DNA of 64,000 nucleotides. Source: Pseudozyma flocculosa PF-1 (lineage: Eukaryota > Basidiomycota > Ustilaginomycetes > Ustilaginales > Ustilaginaceae). The stretch spans positions 687,211-751,210 of the forward strand of contig NW_006920879.1 in assembly GCF_000417875.1 (NCBI RefSeq), read 5' to 3'. The translations under genes and the position numbers were made by a program. Below the pieces are notes generated by a model that saw only the letters and a program-made list of their open reading frames with translations, searched no databases and had not been told where the DNA came from. The stretch's first letter is position 1. Each line of letters opens with the position of its first letter. Below, piece by piece: positions 9,738 through 20,717 of this stretch.

Positions 9738-11370
9738 CGTGGTAGGTGCAGAGGAAGAGAGGGAAAAGGTGCAGGTGTCGTTGGCGGTTGATGATTCACC
9801 GGTGGGTGAAAGAGAGGTGCGCTTCGGAGGCGAGATCGGTAAGGCGGCTGTAGGCTGTGCTGTACCAGACAGGGCAGACGACTAGGCGCGTAGGGTTGCG
9901 AAGGGGTCGTGTAGACTGGCGACGGTGGTCGGAGTGGAACGAGTGTGTACTCAAGGGAGAGAGTGAGACAAGGCTGCGAGGGAGTGTGCGTGGGCGCGTG
10001 GAGGGGAGAGGTTGAGGGGAGAGGAGGATAGAGGAGGGAAGGGAGGGGAGCCGTCAGGAGGCGTGGTGGCTTTGGTATCGAAAGGGTGATGGTAGGGATG
10101 GTGGTGGTGGTGGTGGTGGTGATGGCGGCGAGGGCGGAATGGCCTGGCGGCCGGCGAGCGGCGGCGTCGGCGGCAACGGGCCTGACGCCGACCTCGGAGG
10201 CGAGTTGCAAACAGCCCGCGCCTCAGCCTGGCACACGGCGGGGGACAAGCAAGGACGAGGTCGAGGCCGAGGCACCAGCGGCAGCCGCGAGGGGCAAAGA
10301 GCAGCGCGGGCGCGCAAATTCGACAGGCGCCTGCTTGCCCTCTGCTGGCCCCCTGCCCGCAGCCCGCCCCTTCCAAACTCGGCTTGCAGGCGGGCTCAGA
10401 TGCCTGCCGCCTGCCTGCCCCCCGTCGATCCTTGCTGGCGCGCCAAGCCTGCCCCACCTGTGCCTGGTGCGCCTGCCTGCCTGCCTGCCTGCCTGTACCC
10501 CGCCCGCAGCGTGTGTACGTCGAGATTCGGTGCCGCGCCCGCACTATCCCCCGCACAGACAACAGACGCCACCGCGATAGATGGGAACCACACGAGCCGG
10601 CCTCACAGACTGAGAATCGCCGTCATTCAGATTGCTGCCCAGTCTAGGCTCAAAGGGCGAGTATAAGGAGGGCCACAAGCTAAGGTGTGTCGCAGCCCTC
10701 GCATCCGCGCGTGGTCAGGCTGCAACAGCGCGGCGTACGCGCACCAGCTCCTGGCCAAACGGACCGCCGTCTCGAGGGCCCGGTTAGCGTCCGTTGATTC
10801 GCAGGAGCAGTAGCGCGTAACGGAGCGCTTTCGGGCAGGCTCGAGCCTGCACCACGAGTCGACGTCAAGGCGGGGCTCTGGTGGTCGTCGAACTCAGCAA
10901 TCCGAAGGACACCGGAGTGCCCGCCACAGCGCAGCGCGCAGAGGCCGGCCTGCCTACATGGGCTCAGGGGACAGGTGAGGGCGACCCGCTTCGGCCTCCG
11001 TCGCGGCCAGCAAGGGGATTGCCCCGGGGTGGCGGGCGGCCTGTCAGGCTCCTCTCCGTATCCGTCGTGTCGCGTGCCGGCGAAATGCTGGGGAATATGC
11101 TCGATGTCTGCTGCTGGAGAGGCTCGACGAGGCCGGGCCGGCGCATGGGGCGCTTGACGTGCCTCATCGTCGTCGGTCTAGGGGGTATGCAGATACGCAG
11201 CAGTCGGCTGGGGAGCTTGGCGTAAAGACTGTGGCTGTCGACCGAGAGGAACGGCGCTCTTAGAGGGCCGATCCAGGTTGTTGAGCGCGACGAAAGCTGC
11301 TCGAAGACGGTGGGCAAGGTGAAAAAGCTGGCGTAGGATACGAGGTCGCCGGGCGACCGACGGGCCCTTC
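9738..11370. other. intergenic 1.6 kb, no gene accepted
   Basis: The left part is the upstream region of the Cys-rich surface protein (minus strand), with a TGG repeat at about 10098-10122. At 10380-10500 there is a run of GCCTG/CTGCC words. From 10640 to 11370 a minus-strand ORF (10964-11317) is open but shows no domain. Confidence 0.45.
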
Positions 11371-11829
11371 TTACTTGACGTCCGTCGTGAGCTCCTTTTC
11401 GAGGATAAACTTGCCCTCCTTGTACTTTTCCCCAGTCACGTAGGCCTTGTCCTGCCGAGCCAGAAAGGGGAGGGGCGAATTAGGTGCAGGACAGGGCAAA
11501 AGTCGTCAGTGTTTGGTCCCGACGGCTGGCCACTCGTCGACCCCGGCGCATGTCCTAGCAGCTGCTGCGACACTCACGTATCTCCACCCCAGGACCGTGT
11601 GGCACTTGACGCAGTAGATGTCGCGCACCGTGTGCAGTCCGGTCGTCATGTGCCGGTCATCGGGCTCGCCCAGGTCGATGTTGGTGACCGAGTCAAAGAG
11701 GTAGGCGCGGCCGTGCTGCCCGTTGAATGCGCGGCTGATGAGGCTCTCGATGGTGGTGAGGTGCGTCTTGCACGCCTTGCACCCAAAGATGCGGTTCGAG
11801 GAGAGGTACTCCTTGTGTGTCATGCCCAT
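11371..11829 (-). CDS. Yippee-like zinc-binding protein
   Basis: Small conserved eukaryotic protein of the Yippee family, a beta-tent fold with one structural zinc. Family members are linked to nuclear and centrosomal roles and to a CTLH-type complex in yeast. Two exons (11578-11829, 11371-11451) give 110 residues, the usual family length. The zinc ligands are the two CxxC pairs in FGCKAC and IYCVKC. The signature SRAFNGQHGRAYLF and the end TVLGWRY, then EKYKEGKFILEKE, are typical. The start chosen is MGMTHKEYLSS; a longer Pro/Arg-rich in-frame extension (to 11940) looks like leader sequence. It is divergent from the phosphatase gene. Confidence 0.93.
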
Positions 11830-12727
11830 CTTGGATGAAGAAGGGACCGGGCGAGGGCGAGGGCGAGGGCGAGGAGGGCAACTGGAGCGGCCGCAGTAAG
11901 GTAGCTGCTCGTACGAGGGGGCAAGAGGTCGTCGAGGCAAGGCCCGATGCTAGAGATGTGCAGAGGGGGACGGAGACTGAGGTCAAGATCAAAAAGTCGC
12001 GGGGCGCCGGCTCCTCGAGCGAAGCTGCTCGGGATAGATGGCCAGAGCGAGGGCGCCAGCGAGGCCGAATGCGAGGTCAGATGTCGGATCGAGCGTCGTG
12101 CGCTGGCTGCCTGAGGGATCGATGCGCTGCTCGAGGCGGAGGAGCCAAAGCACTCGAGCGGCGTAGCGTGGACAGGCGGGGATCAAGGCAGACTGGGAGC
12201 GTGAAGATGGGCTGGAGAGCCGCACGCGATGGGAATGGTCAAGGGTTCAGAGTGCAGAAAGGGCTGGAGGGACTGTCCGAGGACGATGAGGATGAAGATG
12301 ACGGTGGAGGTTCACTGGAGGGAATCTTGATGGTGTGAGGTGGTGAGGCACCGAGGCCCCCGTTCGCCCTTTTAAGGGGTCAGCGGCCGTGGTTGCAGCG
12401 TGGCCCGACCACTGGACCCCCTCGCAGCCCCTTTGCGTGCGTGGCCAGGCCTGCCTGGTTGCAGGCAGGACCTGACCCTCGCTGGCTGGCTGGGCCGTTG
12501 ACGCTCCACACTAATCGACCTCGGCCTCGGCCCGGAGCTGAGCCGTGCACCATCCCGACTCCCGAAGACGGCCGCGACCTTCCTCCCGCCACCTGTCGCT
12601 CCCTGCCTCTCTCTCTCGTCTCTCTCTCGACCACCACCGACGCCGCCCCTACGACTCGCGACGACCTCCTTTCTAGACCAACAGATAGACCATCGAGCAC
12701 TCAGGCTTGGAATCATAGACCCACAAG
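11830..12727. promoter_or_regulatory. shared upstream region of the Yippee and phosphatase genes
   Basis: About 0.9 kb between two divergent starts. A CCAGGCCTGCCTGG-type run lies at 12440-12500, and a CT-rich leader precedes the ATG at 12728. The other ORFs here are shadows. Confidence 0.45.
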
Positions 12728-13918
12728 ATGGCACCGCAACAGCAGCCCGACCAGATCAGCGTCCTCTTCTGCTGCCTCGGCAACATCTGCCGCAGCCCCA
12801 TGGCCGTGAGTGACCTCCTGGCTCGACGTACGCAATCTGCACACCATGGGTGCTCATCATCCCTCTACGCGTACCACATTTGCGTTGCCGCACACGCAGG
12901 AAGCGGTATTCGCCGACCTCGTCACAAAGGCAGGGCTCCGCGACAGGTTCGCAAAGATCGACAGCTGCGGCACGGGCGACTACCACGAGGGCGAGGAGCC
13001 CGACGAGCGGTGCGTTTGCGGCCTGTTTGTCCTCCGCATCCCTCCCGAAAGGACTGCTCAGCTGAACCCTAACACGCTTCCTCCTTGCTATTCACCCGTC
13101 CGGTGCACTCGACCGCAGGACGACGGCGCTGTGCAACCGCAAGAAGATCCCCATCGACTGCCTAGCGCGCGGAGTCAAGCAGGAAGACTTCCACACGTTC
13201 GACTACATCCTCGGCATGGAGTGAGTGGCCGGGTCGGAGAACCGACGCTTCTCTCAGACTGGCGCTGATGTACCGGCGCCTGCTGCCCTTCTCTTCCTCT
13301 TCTCGTTTAGCGTCAACAACGTACGCAATCTCAAGAACATGGCGCCTCGAGGAGCCAAGGCAACGTGAGTCTGTCGTAGCTGACGGCAGAGCGACTGCTG
13401 AACCGTCAGAGTAACGCAGCTCAAATCGTGTTCGCACCGTCTCCCTCGCTCTGCCTCTTCAGAATCAAGATGTTTGGCGACTTGTGAGGCTTCCAGCGGT
13501 GAGAAGACGGCTTCGCTCGCTGCCTGCTCGTACTGACCCCTTCCTCCTGCTTAACTCTGTACGGCAGTGACGACGGCAAGCCTATTGCGGATCCGTACTA
13601 CGTGAGCCGATCAGACGACCCCACAGATTGGTTCGATGTGAAGGCCGAACCACCTGACGCGAGACTCCTTCTCTGCCCTGTCTCGCCCTGCCTCCCCGAC
13701 TGCGTCTGCGCTGTCCGAAGCAGGGCGGCAAGAATGGCTTCGAGATCACCTACGAGCAGGTGTTGAGGTGCGTGCCCGTTCGCTGGCAGCTTAGAGACAT
13801 CGTCCAGGCTGTTCGTTGCATCTGACATCTTGCCACCATGGCGTTGCGCCTCCTCTGCGACAGGTACTCGCACGCCTTCCTTCGGGACCTCGGTCTGGGC
13901 CAGTCGTCGCAGCTCTAA
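12728..13918 (+). CDS. LTP1: low-molecular-weight protein tyrosine phosphatase (LTP1-like)
   Basis: Cytosolic acid phosphatase that dephosphorylates phosphotyrosine. Eight exons join in frame: 12728-12805, 12900-13009, 13119-13220, 13311-13364, 13463-13483, 13568-13601, 13724-13767 and 13864-13918. They give 165 residues, the family's usual 155-165. The catalytic loop CLGNICR (Cys16-Arg22) follows VLFC, and the general-acid loop ADPYY places Asp130 where expected. The DSCGT and FDYILGMD blocks are also family-specific. Exons are very small; the fifth is 21 nt. Every junction has a GT donor and AG acceptor, and all phases agree. Convergent with PET100. Confidence 0.95.
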
Positions 13919-14144
13919 CGATGCTTTTCCCCGTTCAGCGCCGACAGAATGCCTTCGTAGATGTGCCTCGCTAATCGTCATTCCGTCGAATGGATCGTCG
14001 ATGCGACTGCGACGTCGAGATCGATGTTGGCGGTCGCCGCTACGGAGTTTGGTAAAAGTACATGCGCGTGAAGGGTAGAAGAGGTGGTCTGACCTTCTTG
14101 TGTCGGGAAGGAGCGGGGGCGAGGCGACGAGCGCGGAAGGGAGG

Positions 14145-14769
14145 TCATACGAGTCGGTTGGCGGCGGCCTTCATCCTCTCCTCTGCGGCGACCTTGTCGT
14201 TCTCGATCTGCAGGCCCTCGATCCTCTCCCTCTCGAGCCTCGCCTCTCTCTTTGCCAGGCGCTTCTGCCTGAACTCCTCCAACGACGCCTTGACGTCGGT
14301 CGCGTTGCGTGGCGGTTTCTGTAGGTGGCCGGTGACCGAGGGTGAGCAGCGGTGAAGATGTCAGCATGCGGTTTGGAAGGATGATGAGAGCGGCAGCAGG
14401 AGCGGGAGCGAGACTCACGTAGAGCGATTCTTCGGCCGGCCAGAACTGGTCTCTTAGCTGTTGGGACGCGGACGAGGACACACAGCGGCAGAAGGCGGGG
14501 AGGCAGGAACGATGAGCACGTGCCTCGAGCTTCGCTCAGAGATGACTACACAGAGTAGAAAGCTCACCGGGAGTACGTGGCGGTGGTACCATTCCGGATC
14601 GCCGTAGTGGACCATGACGGCCAGCGGGAAGAAGAGGTACCTGACCGTCGCCGTCGCCGTCGTAGCCGCAGCGTGCGACCTCGTCAGTGCTCCGAAGCGG
14701 CTGCGGAAGCAAAGCTGCGGGCGCGACTCACATGCCAAACTTGAACAGCTCGAGGTTGGGTCCTGCCAT
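14145..14769 (-). CDS. PET100: PET100-like cytochrome c oxidase assembly factor
   Basis: Mitochondrial inner-membrane protein needed to assemble complex IV. Four exons (14732-14769, 14568-14640, 14419-14457, 14145-14318) encode 107 residues, near yeast Pet100 (111). The start MAGPNLELFKFGMYLFFPLA forms the amphipathic N-terminus and single membrane segment (about residues 8-26), followed by the family motif YGDPEWYHRHVLP and then FWPAEESLYKPP. The second half is a charged helix rich in Glu, Arg and Lys, likely coiled coil. All splice phases agree. A short N-terminus without a classic presequence is normal for this family. Confidence 0.9.
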
Positions 14770-15339
14770 CTTGCCTTGCTTGCCTGCTTGCGGTGTCCGG
14801 TCTGGATGAGGAGTGATGGCGGTGGACGTGGTCGTGGACGTGGATATCGGTGCAGGAGGGGGTCCGAAGAAAGAGGTGGAGTAGCGGCGGCAGAGCGGGC
14901 TGCTTGCCAAGCTCGGGACTCGGCAGCTGACCAAAGCGACACCGCGCTCCTCTCCGCACACGGCCTTGCCCTGCCTCCGTTGCACCATCTTCTCGCCCCC
15001 ACCACTTGGCGTTCTTCGACAGGCACAATGCGTTCCCCCTCGATCTCGTCTCTGCACTCCGCCTGCACCACTCGCAAGCATCCGATCACGGACCAAGAGA
15101 CGCTTCCAGGAGGAATCGGGTATTAGACTACAAGTTCCGCTATGCGGGCGAGAAAGGGGAAGAGGGGGGGTGGCCCACGGTCTGCCGTCTTTTCAGGACG
15201 AGAGCGGACCAACCGGCGAAATGCTACGGACAAAGGCAATGGACGAATGGATGGCGAGACAACTTCAGGATATATCGGGATCAGCAGCACGGCAAGAGAC
15301 ACTAGTGCTCGGCCACTCTCCGCCGGCTCCAGGTCCCGT
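14770..15339. other. PET100 upstream and alpha/beta hydrolase 3' flank
   Basis: About 570 bp between two minus-strand genes. It should hold the PET100 promoter and the 3' UTR of the hydrolase gene. No further gene is supported. Confidence 0.5.
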
Positions 15340-16695
15340 TCAGTTGGCGGAAGCCGTGTAGCCGTCCAGGTCGGCGATGGCATCGGCCGGGGGCGATCCG
15401 CCCGACGCCTCGCCCCTCGATCCAAACAGGGCGCGCCGTCCCAGGTCCGAGGCGTAGACCTGGCTGACGCTGTGCCCCGCGCCTTGGATCAGGGCGAGAG
15501 CGTGGTGCACCTTGCGGCCCCGGAACGCCGCCGTCGACGAGAGGGAGCGGGAGCGGGGGATGTTGGCCTGGCCATTGTCGCCGTGTTTGGGGTCGAGGGT
15601 GGGGAAGCGGCCGGGGAAGCCCTGGTAGTCGTCGGCCCGATGTCCGGCGAGGAGGTGGATGTACTTCCAGTAGGCCAGCGACCGGTTGCGCCGCTTGGTG
15701 CCGCCGAGGCCGCGCGCCATGCAGAACTGGTCGCCCTCCTCGCCCGACGTGTCGGCCAGCCCCACGACGTACCGCACATCGCGCTCGGCGTACCGCCGGA
15801 ACAGGCTGGCGGCGTTGCCCGTGTTGAGCGACGCGTAGTTGGCGCTGTAGCCGTTGACGCCGTAGCGGTAGTCGTTCCACGTCGGGCAGCTGGCGACGTC
15901 GACGCCCACGGGACGGTCCGGCGTAAAGTAGAGCATCGACGACGGGTCGCCCACGACGTAGCGCACCGACAGGCGATCGGGCGCCGGTTTATCCTTGCCC
16001 ATGACGGCGTAGCGCTGGAGGAACTGGCCGCCGCCGCCGTGGGCGACGAACGTGATCGTCTTCATGCGCGGGTAGGCGGATCGGTCCGAGAAGCGGTCGA
16101 GGAACATGTCGAGGACGGCGAAGCTGCTCACGCCGCTGTTGGGCGGGTGGGTCGATGCCTCGCCGGCCGTCCAGCGATTCGAGTCGCCCCACGCCAAGGC
16201 GTCGGAGTCGTACGCGCCGCCGTCGCGCGCCGTCGAGAAGAAGAGGGGCGCCACGCGGATCGAGTTGGCGGCGGCCGACGCGTACCCGCCGGCATCCCGG
16301 GCGGCCGTGTAGGCCTTGTTGAGGACGGAAAAGTAGGTGTGGGCGTTGCGGTTGACGCCGTGGATGACGATGAATGCCGACTCGGCGTCTGCCTCGTTGT
16401 GCGGCGTCTTGGAGTACCAGGTGAAGATGCGGCCGCCAGAGCCGCCGACGGGCAGGGAGCGGGCGTAGGCGCCGCCCGGTCGCTTGCCCACCGACGACAG
16501 GCTGACGTCGCCCGATGTGCCCCGCACGTCGGTGAAGGCGTCGCGGCGGGTCAGGAGCATCCGCGTCGTCCACGGTGCCTCGAACGCGCGGTTGAGCGAG
16601 GCGTCGCCGGCGAGGCTTGCGGGCAAGCACGACGCCAGCGTGGCCACCGAGAGGAGCAGCACAAACGCCTGTAGCAGGCGCTTGGACGTGAGCAT
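15340..16695 (-). CDS. secreted alpha/beta hydrolase-fold protein with a missing nucleophile Ser
   Basis: A single exon encodes 451 residues. It has a signal peptide (hydrophobic to about residue 29), then an alpha/beta hydrolase core: IVIHGVNRN (oxyanion-type HG), a strand-turn-helix at TFVAHGGGGQFLQRY, an Asp-bearing loop GLADTSGEEGDQFC and a late His in GAGHSVSQVY. In related secreted hydrolases the third segment is GHSxGG, with the catalytic Ser directly after His. Here that position is Gly220 (GGC, one base from AGC Ser), while the likely acid and His remain. The protein may be a non-catalytic relative or use another residue. Related fungal proteins are annotated only as hydrolases; no substrate is assigned. 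The leader upstream of the start is pyrimidine-rich. Confidence 0.8.
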   Translation of the reverse strand: MLTSKRLLQAFVLLLSVATLASCLPASLAGDASLNRAFEAPWTTRMLLTRRDAFTDVRGTSGDVSLSSVGKRPGGAYARSLPVGGSGGRIFTWYSKTPHNEADAESAFIVIHGVNRNAHTYFSVLNKAYTAARDAGGYASAAANSIRVAPLFFSTARDGGAYDSDALAWGDSNRWTAGEASTHPPNSGVSSFAVLDMFLDRFSDRSAYPRMKTITFVAHGGGGQFLQRYAVMGKDKPAPDRLSVRYVVGDPSSMLYFTPDRPVGVDVASCPTWNDYRYGVNGYSANYASLNTGNAASLFRRYAERDVRYVVGLADTSGEEGDQFCMARGLGGTKRRNRSLAYWKYIHLLAGHRADDYQGFPGRFPTLDPKHGDNGQANIPRSRSLSSTAAFRGRKVHHALALIQGAGHSVSQVYASDLGRRALFGSRGEASGGSPPADAIADLDGYTASAN

Positions 16696-19271
16696 TCTGG
16701 TGGGCGTAGGAGGAGTTCCGAGCGAAGTGTCGAGGTCCGGTCCGGCTGATTAGAGAAGCTGGTCGCAGGCGATGCTCAAGCTCTTATCCCGTGGGTATTC
16801 CGAGGACGACGAGAAGGCGAGGCGATGATACCGTCAAGAGAAAGGGGCGGGCGAAAAGGAGCGTTGAAGAAAGGTTTACGACCAAGGAAGGTGGTTGGGC
16901 CGGGATGGGCGGCCAGAGGAGCGAACAGAGCGGGGACCAGGGAAGGGGGATGGAGAGAGCGATGGATAGGGGGAAAGAGAGGGGGAGAGGGGTGATGGTA
17001 ATAGTGAAGAGCGTCGATGATCCGGTAGCGACGAGCAATCTACCGTGAGACAAAGGTCGCCGAGACAGTCTGCTGCACGACCAAGGACGATCGTCAAGGC
17101 GGCCGGGTACCAGTACAGCGTACGGTGTGTTCAGTACAGTAGAGAAGCCCTCGACGTGGCAGAGGCGCGGGCGGCAGCGGGGGCAGAGCGGACCATGTCA
17201 CACACTGTATCTATGCCGATGGCGGCACACTCGACGCGCTGGGCTGGGCGGGAAGGCATGCCGAACGGGTCTGGCGACGGCGAGTAGCTTGCGCGGGGGC
17301 CGACTCGCTTCTCGATCCGTCCATACACCTGGGCGGACGAGGACGGCGGGGGAGCGCCTCGAAGAGATGCCGAGGAACGGAGCTAAGGGCCCTGCTGGCT
17401 ACGTGTGTGTCAATCCTGGCCCCCAGGCCGACGGGCACCTGACGGCGGGCACCACCTAAGCGTTGCCTCCTTTTGCCCTGGGGACCTCGACGGCGCACTC
17501 GACTAGTAGCCCCCTCAGCTAAGCGCCTACAGGGCATCCGAGCGCCGACTACGAAGCAAGAATCGCTGACGCACCGCGTCGATCCCTCGGAACGCTGGAG
17601 CTCGCCTGGCGGGCAAGGACGGCGCGCGAGTGGCCTGCCTCGGCGTTGGTAGTGTAAACGTATGCACGCACGGTGTCACCCATCACGGGCGGCGGCTGAG
17701 AGCCCGGCAGAGGCAGAGAGAACCAGCAGGACGTCGATGCCGAATCTGGTGACAAGAGGAGGGTCTGCTCTCTGGCGTGCCGTAGCGCCGTTTCTCGACA
17801 GGCGGCTGAGGGGCAGGAGGATTTGCGGGGAATTTTGCAGCAGCGGAGGCGGCGGAGCAGAGGTCCGGAATGCTGGTTCGGCATCGCCTGGCTCCCTCCC
17901 TCCCTCTGCCTAGCCTGCCCCTTTGCGACCTGGCTGGCCGGCTGCATCGCAGCTTTGCCTCTGCCTGCCCACTCCTCTCCTCGACATCGGAGGCAAGCGT
18001 AGCCACCCGAATCCGCCCAGCTGAATTCGTCTTCCGCCGTACAAAGCGACCAAGCATCCAAAGACGCAGCTTGGCGCCCAGCCCAGTTCGGGATTTCGGG
18101 CTCAGACTCGGTCAGAGGCCGAGGGGCATGGATATGCCTGCCTCGCGCCTGGCCTGGCCTGGCCTGGCTTGGCCCCCCTCTGCTTCCACGTCGCCGCCCT
18201 TGCGCAGCCAAGAGTCGTGGCGCGCCAAGAAGCAAAGACGAGGATCTCCCAGGATCGCCGTCCCGATGCACCGACCACACCGGCGTTTGTATGTACAGTA
18301 CTCGGACCACGCCGAACGCGCGGCAGCGTCGACGATGCGGTCGTGTGCTCGGTCGGCCCGGCACGCAGCTTCCACAGCGAGGAATGCGGCGCGCGCCTCG
18401 CGCTCGACGCGACGCTGCTGCTACCGCCTGCCTCTTTGATCCGTCCTTTCGCCTGGCCACGTTTTGCGATGCTCACCAGGCATTCGGGACCGCCTCTAGC
18501 CGTCTCAAGAGGGAGCACAATTAAGAATCGTGAGAGCTTACGGTACGCCTTCCGCCTGGCCAGGCCCCCGGCCAAGCAGGCTGACCTGCCTCAACGGGAC
18601 GCGCCCCTTGCATCTGGACGGCCAGGCCAGGCCAGGTCACAGGTCACCCTCTTCCAACCCTGCCGAGGCTGCGCTCTTGACTCCAGCCCGGGCTCATCAG
18701 CCAGAGCGCTTGCCTGTCCGTCAAAGCAAATGGCTGACGGTGCTCGCACTCTGCGATACACAGAGAATAGGGCCGAGTCCTTGCCTGAACCACTTCGGTG
18801 CGTGCCGAAAGCCCCACTTCGCGGCTTTTTCACGTCGATTTTTCAAAGGCTTTTCTACCCCCTCCCCGTCCAGCCGCGATCTGGGGGCGGCCAGGCGTGG
18901 CAGAGGCCAGCTTCGAGTAGGGGCGCACGTCAGGACTCGTCCGGGCATCTGCTCGTCGGTCCCGTCGCAGCACCATCTCGAGCCAGCACATTGGCCCTCA
19001 CGGCGATCCGTGGTCAAGTCCTTCTGTGAGTGCCCGAACCTGGCCGTGGAAGAGCTCAAAATGTGGACCGGTCCCCCTCGCCTGCTCGTCTGAGGAGAGC
19101 ACCAGGCTGCAGCCGTCCGGGGTACTGCAGAACCGAAAAGCGGGTCAACGCCCGTGAAGATATTTTGCAGATTGCACGAGGGTAGCAGCGGTGCGTCTCG
19201 GCGTTGTACCGATCTCGCCGGCATGGTCTTGTCCTACAACGGCGACTCTGTCTACCTGCCGCACGATCCGC
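16696..19271. other. intergenic 2.6 kb, no gene accepted
   Basis: The left end is the upstream region of the alpha/beta hydrolase gene. The middle (17880-18185) and 18545-18720 carry many CTGGC/GCCTG words, including a CCTGG tandem near 18147-18175. Several ORFs over 150 codons exist on both strands. They overlap each other, are Arg/Ala/Pro/Ser-rich and show no domain. Confidence 0.5.
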
Positions 19272-20717
19272 CTACCAGCCCTTCCACGGCTTCCACACAT
19301 CGACGACCGTCTCGCCCCCCTGGTCCGAGTCGATGATGTAGTAGTAAAAGTGGTTGGCGGCGGCGAGGCAGGCGTGCTGGGGCAGGATGCGGATGCGGTC
19401 GCCGACGAGGAGCGGGCGCGGCTCGACAAAGCCGTCGGCGCCGCGCCAGGTCCACATCGACGTCCAGTCGTCCTTTGTGCCAGGGCGGACCTCGAGGATG
19501 CCGTGCTCCTGGCTCGGCCGGGAGAGCATCCACCCGATCTGGTGGCGCGGCCAGACGACGTGGCCGTACCCGGGCCACGGTCCTTGGTCCTTGGACATGG
19601 CGATGCCCCCGGCGTCGCACAGTGCCTCGTCGCCGCGCTTGGCGTAGCCGTCCGCGGACCACTGCCCGATCTGGCCCACATCCTCGGCCGCCCGCTGCGG
19701 GTACTCGGACACGACCGTGGCCAGCACGCTCATGGCCAGGTCCTCGACCGACGCCGCCTCGTTTTGCACCCGCGTCGCCAGCTGCTGCATGTCGAGGAAG
19801 GCGTAGTTGCCGGCGTGCAGCTCAAAGTCGCCGTGCGGCTGCTGCGACAGCGTGGCGAGCATCTCCTTGACCGTGCCCGCCGCCGCGGCGCCGGCCGTTG
19901 GGGTGGCGCCGACCGAGAGGAGGAGCGGGCTGCGGTGCCTCGAGGCACTGCCGCCGCTGCCCTGGGCGAGGGCGAGGTTGAGGAGCTCGCCAGCCCGGTT
20001 GACGGCCGAGAGCTCCTGCTTGAGGTACTCGACGGCCTGCTCGACGCCGCGCGCGTCGTACGAGTGGCCGGCGTGGCCGTAGACGCCGTAAAGCGAGACG
20101 TTGGGCGACGCCACGATGGCCTCGGTGATGGCGTGGAAGATGGCGGATCCGGGCAGCACGCCTGCGCGGACGTCGCCGGTCTCGACCTTGAAGAAGACGC
20201 TGAAGGGCGCGCTTGCCTCTGCGTCGGACTTGGCGAGGTGGGCTTGGAGGGTGCGCACCTGGGCGGGCTGGTCGACGATGAGGACGAGGTCGAATTCCGG
20301 GTCGAGCTGGCGGCCCTGGTGTCGCAGCTCGACGAGCTCTGCGATCTTGTCGGCGGTGATGGGGAGGCCGTAGCAGAGGTTCTTGAGGGCAAAGCCGGCA
20401 TCCTTACCGACGAGTCCGTCGATTGCGCCCCGGAGCTCTGCCATGGTGGAGACGATGGCCGAGGTAGAGCTGCCGTCGTGCGTCTGCAGCTGCATCCTGG
20501 CCCCCTCGAGGGTCTTGTGCGTCTTGAGGTGGGGGCGGAGGGGTGCGCCAAACGAGGCGGCGATGCGCTGCATGCGTGCGCAGTTGCGCTGTACGGTGGC
20601 GCGGTCGATGATGAGGGCGGGGGTGCGGACCGCCGAGAGGGGCTGACCGACGAGGGCGCGGCGTGCCTCGTCGACGGGGCCGTCAAAGGCGAGGGTGTGG
20701 GTGGCCGTGGTGGTCAT
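19272..20717 (-). CDS. DSD1: D-serine dehydratase (PLP- and zinc-dependent)
   Basis: Converts D-serine to pyruvate and ammonia, detoxifying or using D-serine. It belongs to the fold-type III (alanine racemase-like) enzymes close to D-threonine aldolase. A single exon gives 481 residues against 428 in yeast Dsd1. The N-terminal block TPALIIDRATVQRN leads to RPHLKTHK, where Lys65 should carry the PLP. GVYGHAGHSYD and FELHAGNYAFLDMQQ are barrel motifs. The C-terminal PQHACLAAANH supplies the zinc ligands His448 and Cys450. Extra length comes from small insertions (Gly/Ser- and Ala-rich). It is divergent from dyn1. Confidence 0.95.
   Translation of the reverse strand: MTTTATHTLAFDGPVDEARRALVGQPLSAVRTPALIIDRATVQRNCARMQRIAASFGAPLRPHLKTHKTLEGARMQLQTHDGSSTSAIVSTMAELRGAIDGLVGKDAGFALKNLCYGLPITADKIAELVELRHQGRQLDPEFDLVLIVDQPAQVRTLQAHLAKSDAEASAPFSVFFKVETGDVRAGVLPGSAIFHAITEAIVASPNVSLYGVYGHAGHSYDARGVEQAVEYLKQELSAVNRAGELLNLALAQGSGGSASRHRSPLLLSVGATPTAGAAAAGTVKEMLATLSQQPHGDFELHAGNYAFLDMQQLATRVQNEAASVEDLAMSVLATVVSEYPQRAAEDVGQIGQWSADGYAKRGDEALCDAGGIAMSKDQGPWPGYGHVVWPRHQIGWMLSRPSQEHGILEVRPGTKDDWTSMWTWRGADGFVEPRPLLVGDRIRILPQHACLAAANHFYYYIIDSDQGGETVVDVWKPWKGW

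Noticed and set aside
10964..11317. Minus-strand ORF of 117 codons downstream of the Yippee gene
   Set aside because: No domain and no supporting splice context. It lies in the probable 3' flank of the Yippee gene.
15142..16674. Long plus-strand ORF opposite the alpha/beta hydrolase gene
   Set aside because: Antisense shadow. The minus strand has the signal peptide and fold motifs. Similar antisense ORFs over dyn1, DSD1, dehydrogenase and OGT genes were dropped for the same reason.
17549..18460. Minus-strand ORF of about 300 codons in the 16.7-19.3 kb gap
   Set aside because: It overlaps equally long ORFs on the other strand, is Arg/Ala/Ser-rich with no domain, and fits the random open frames expected at this GC content.
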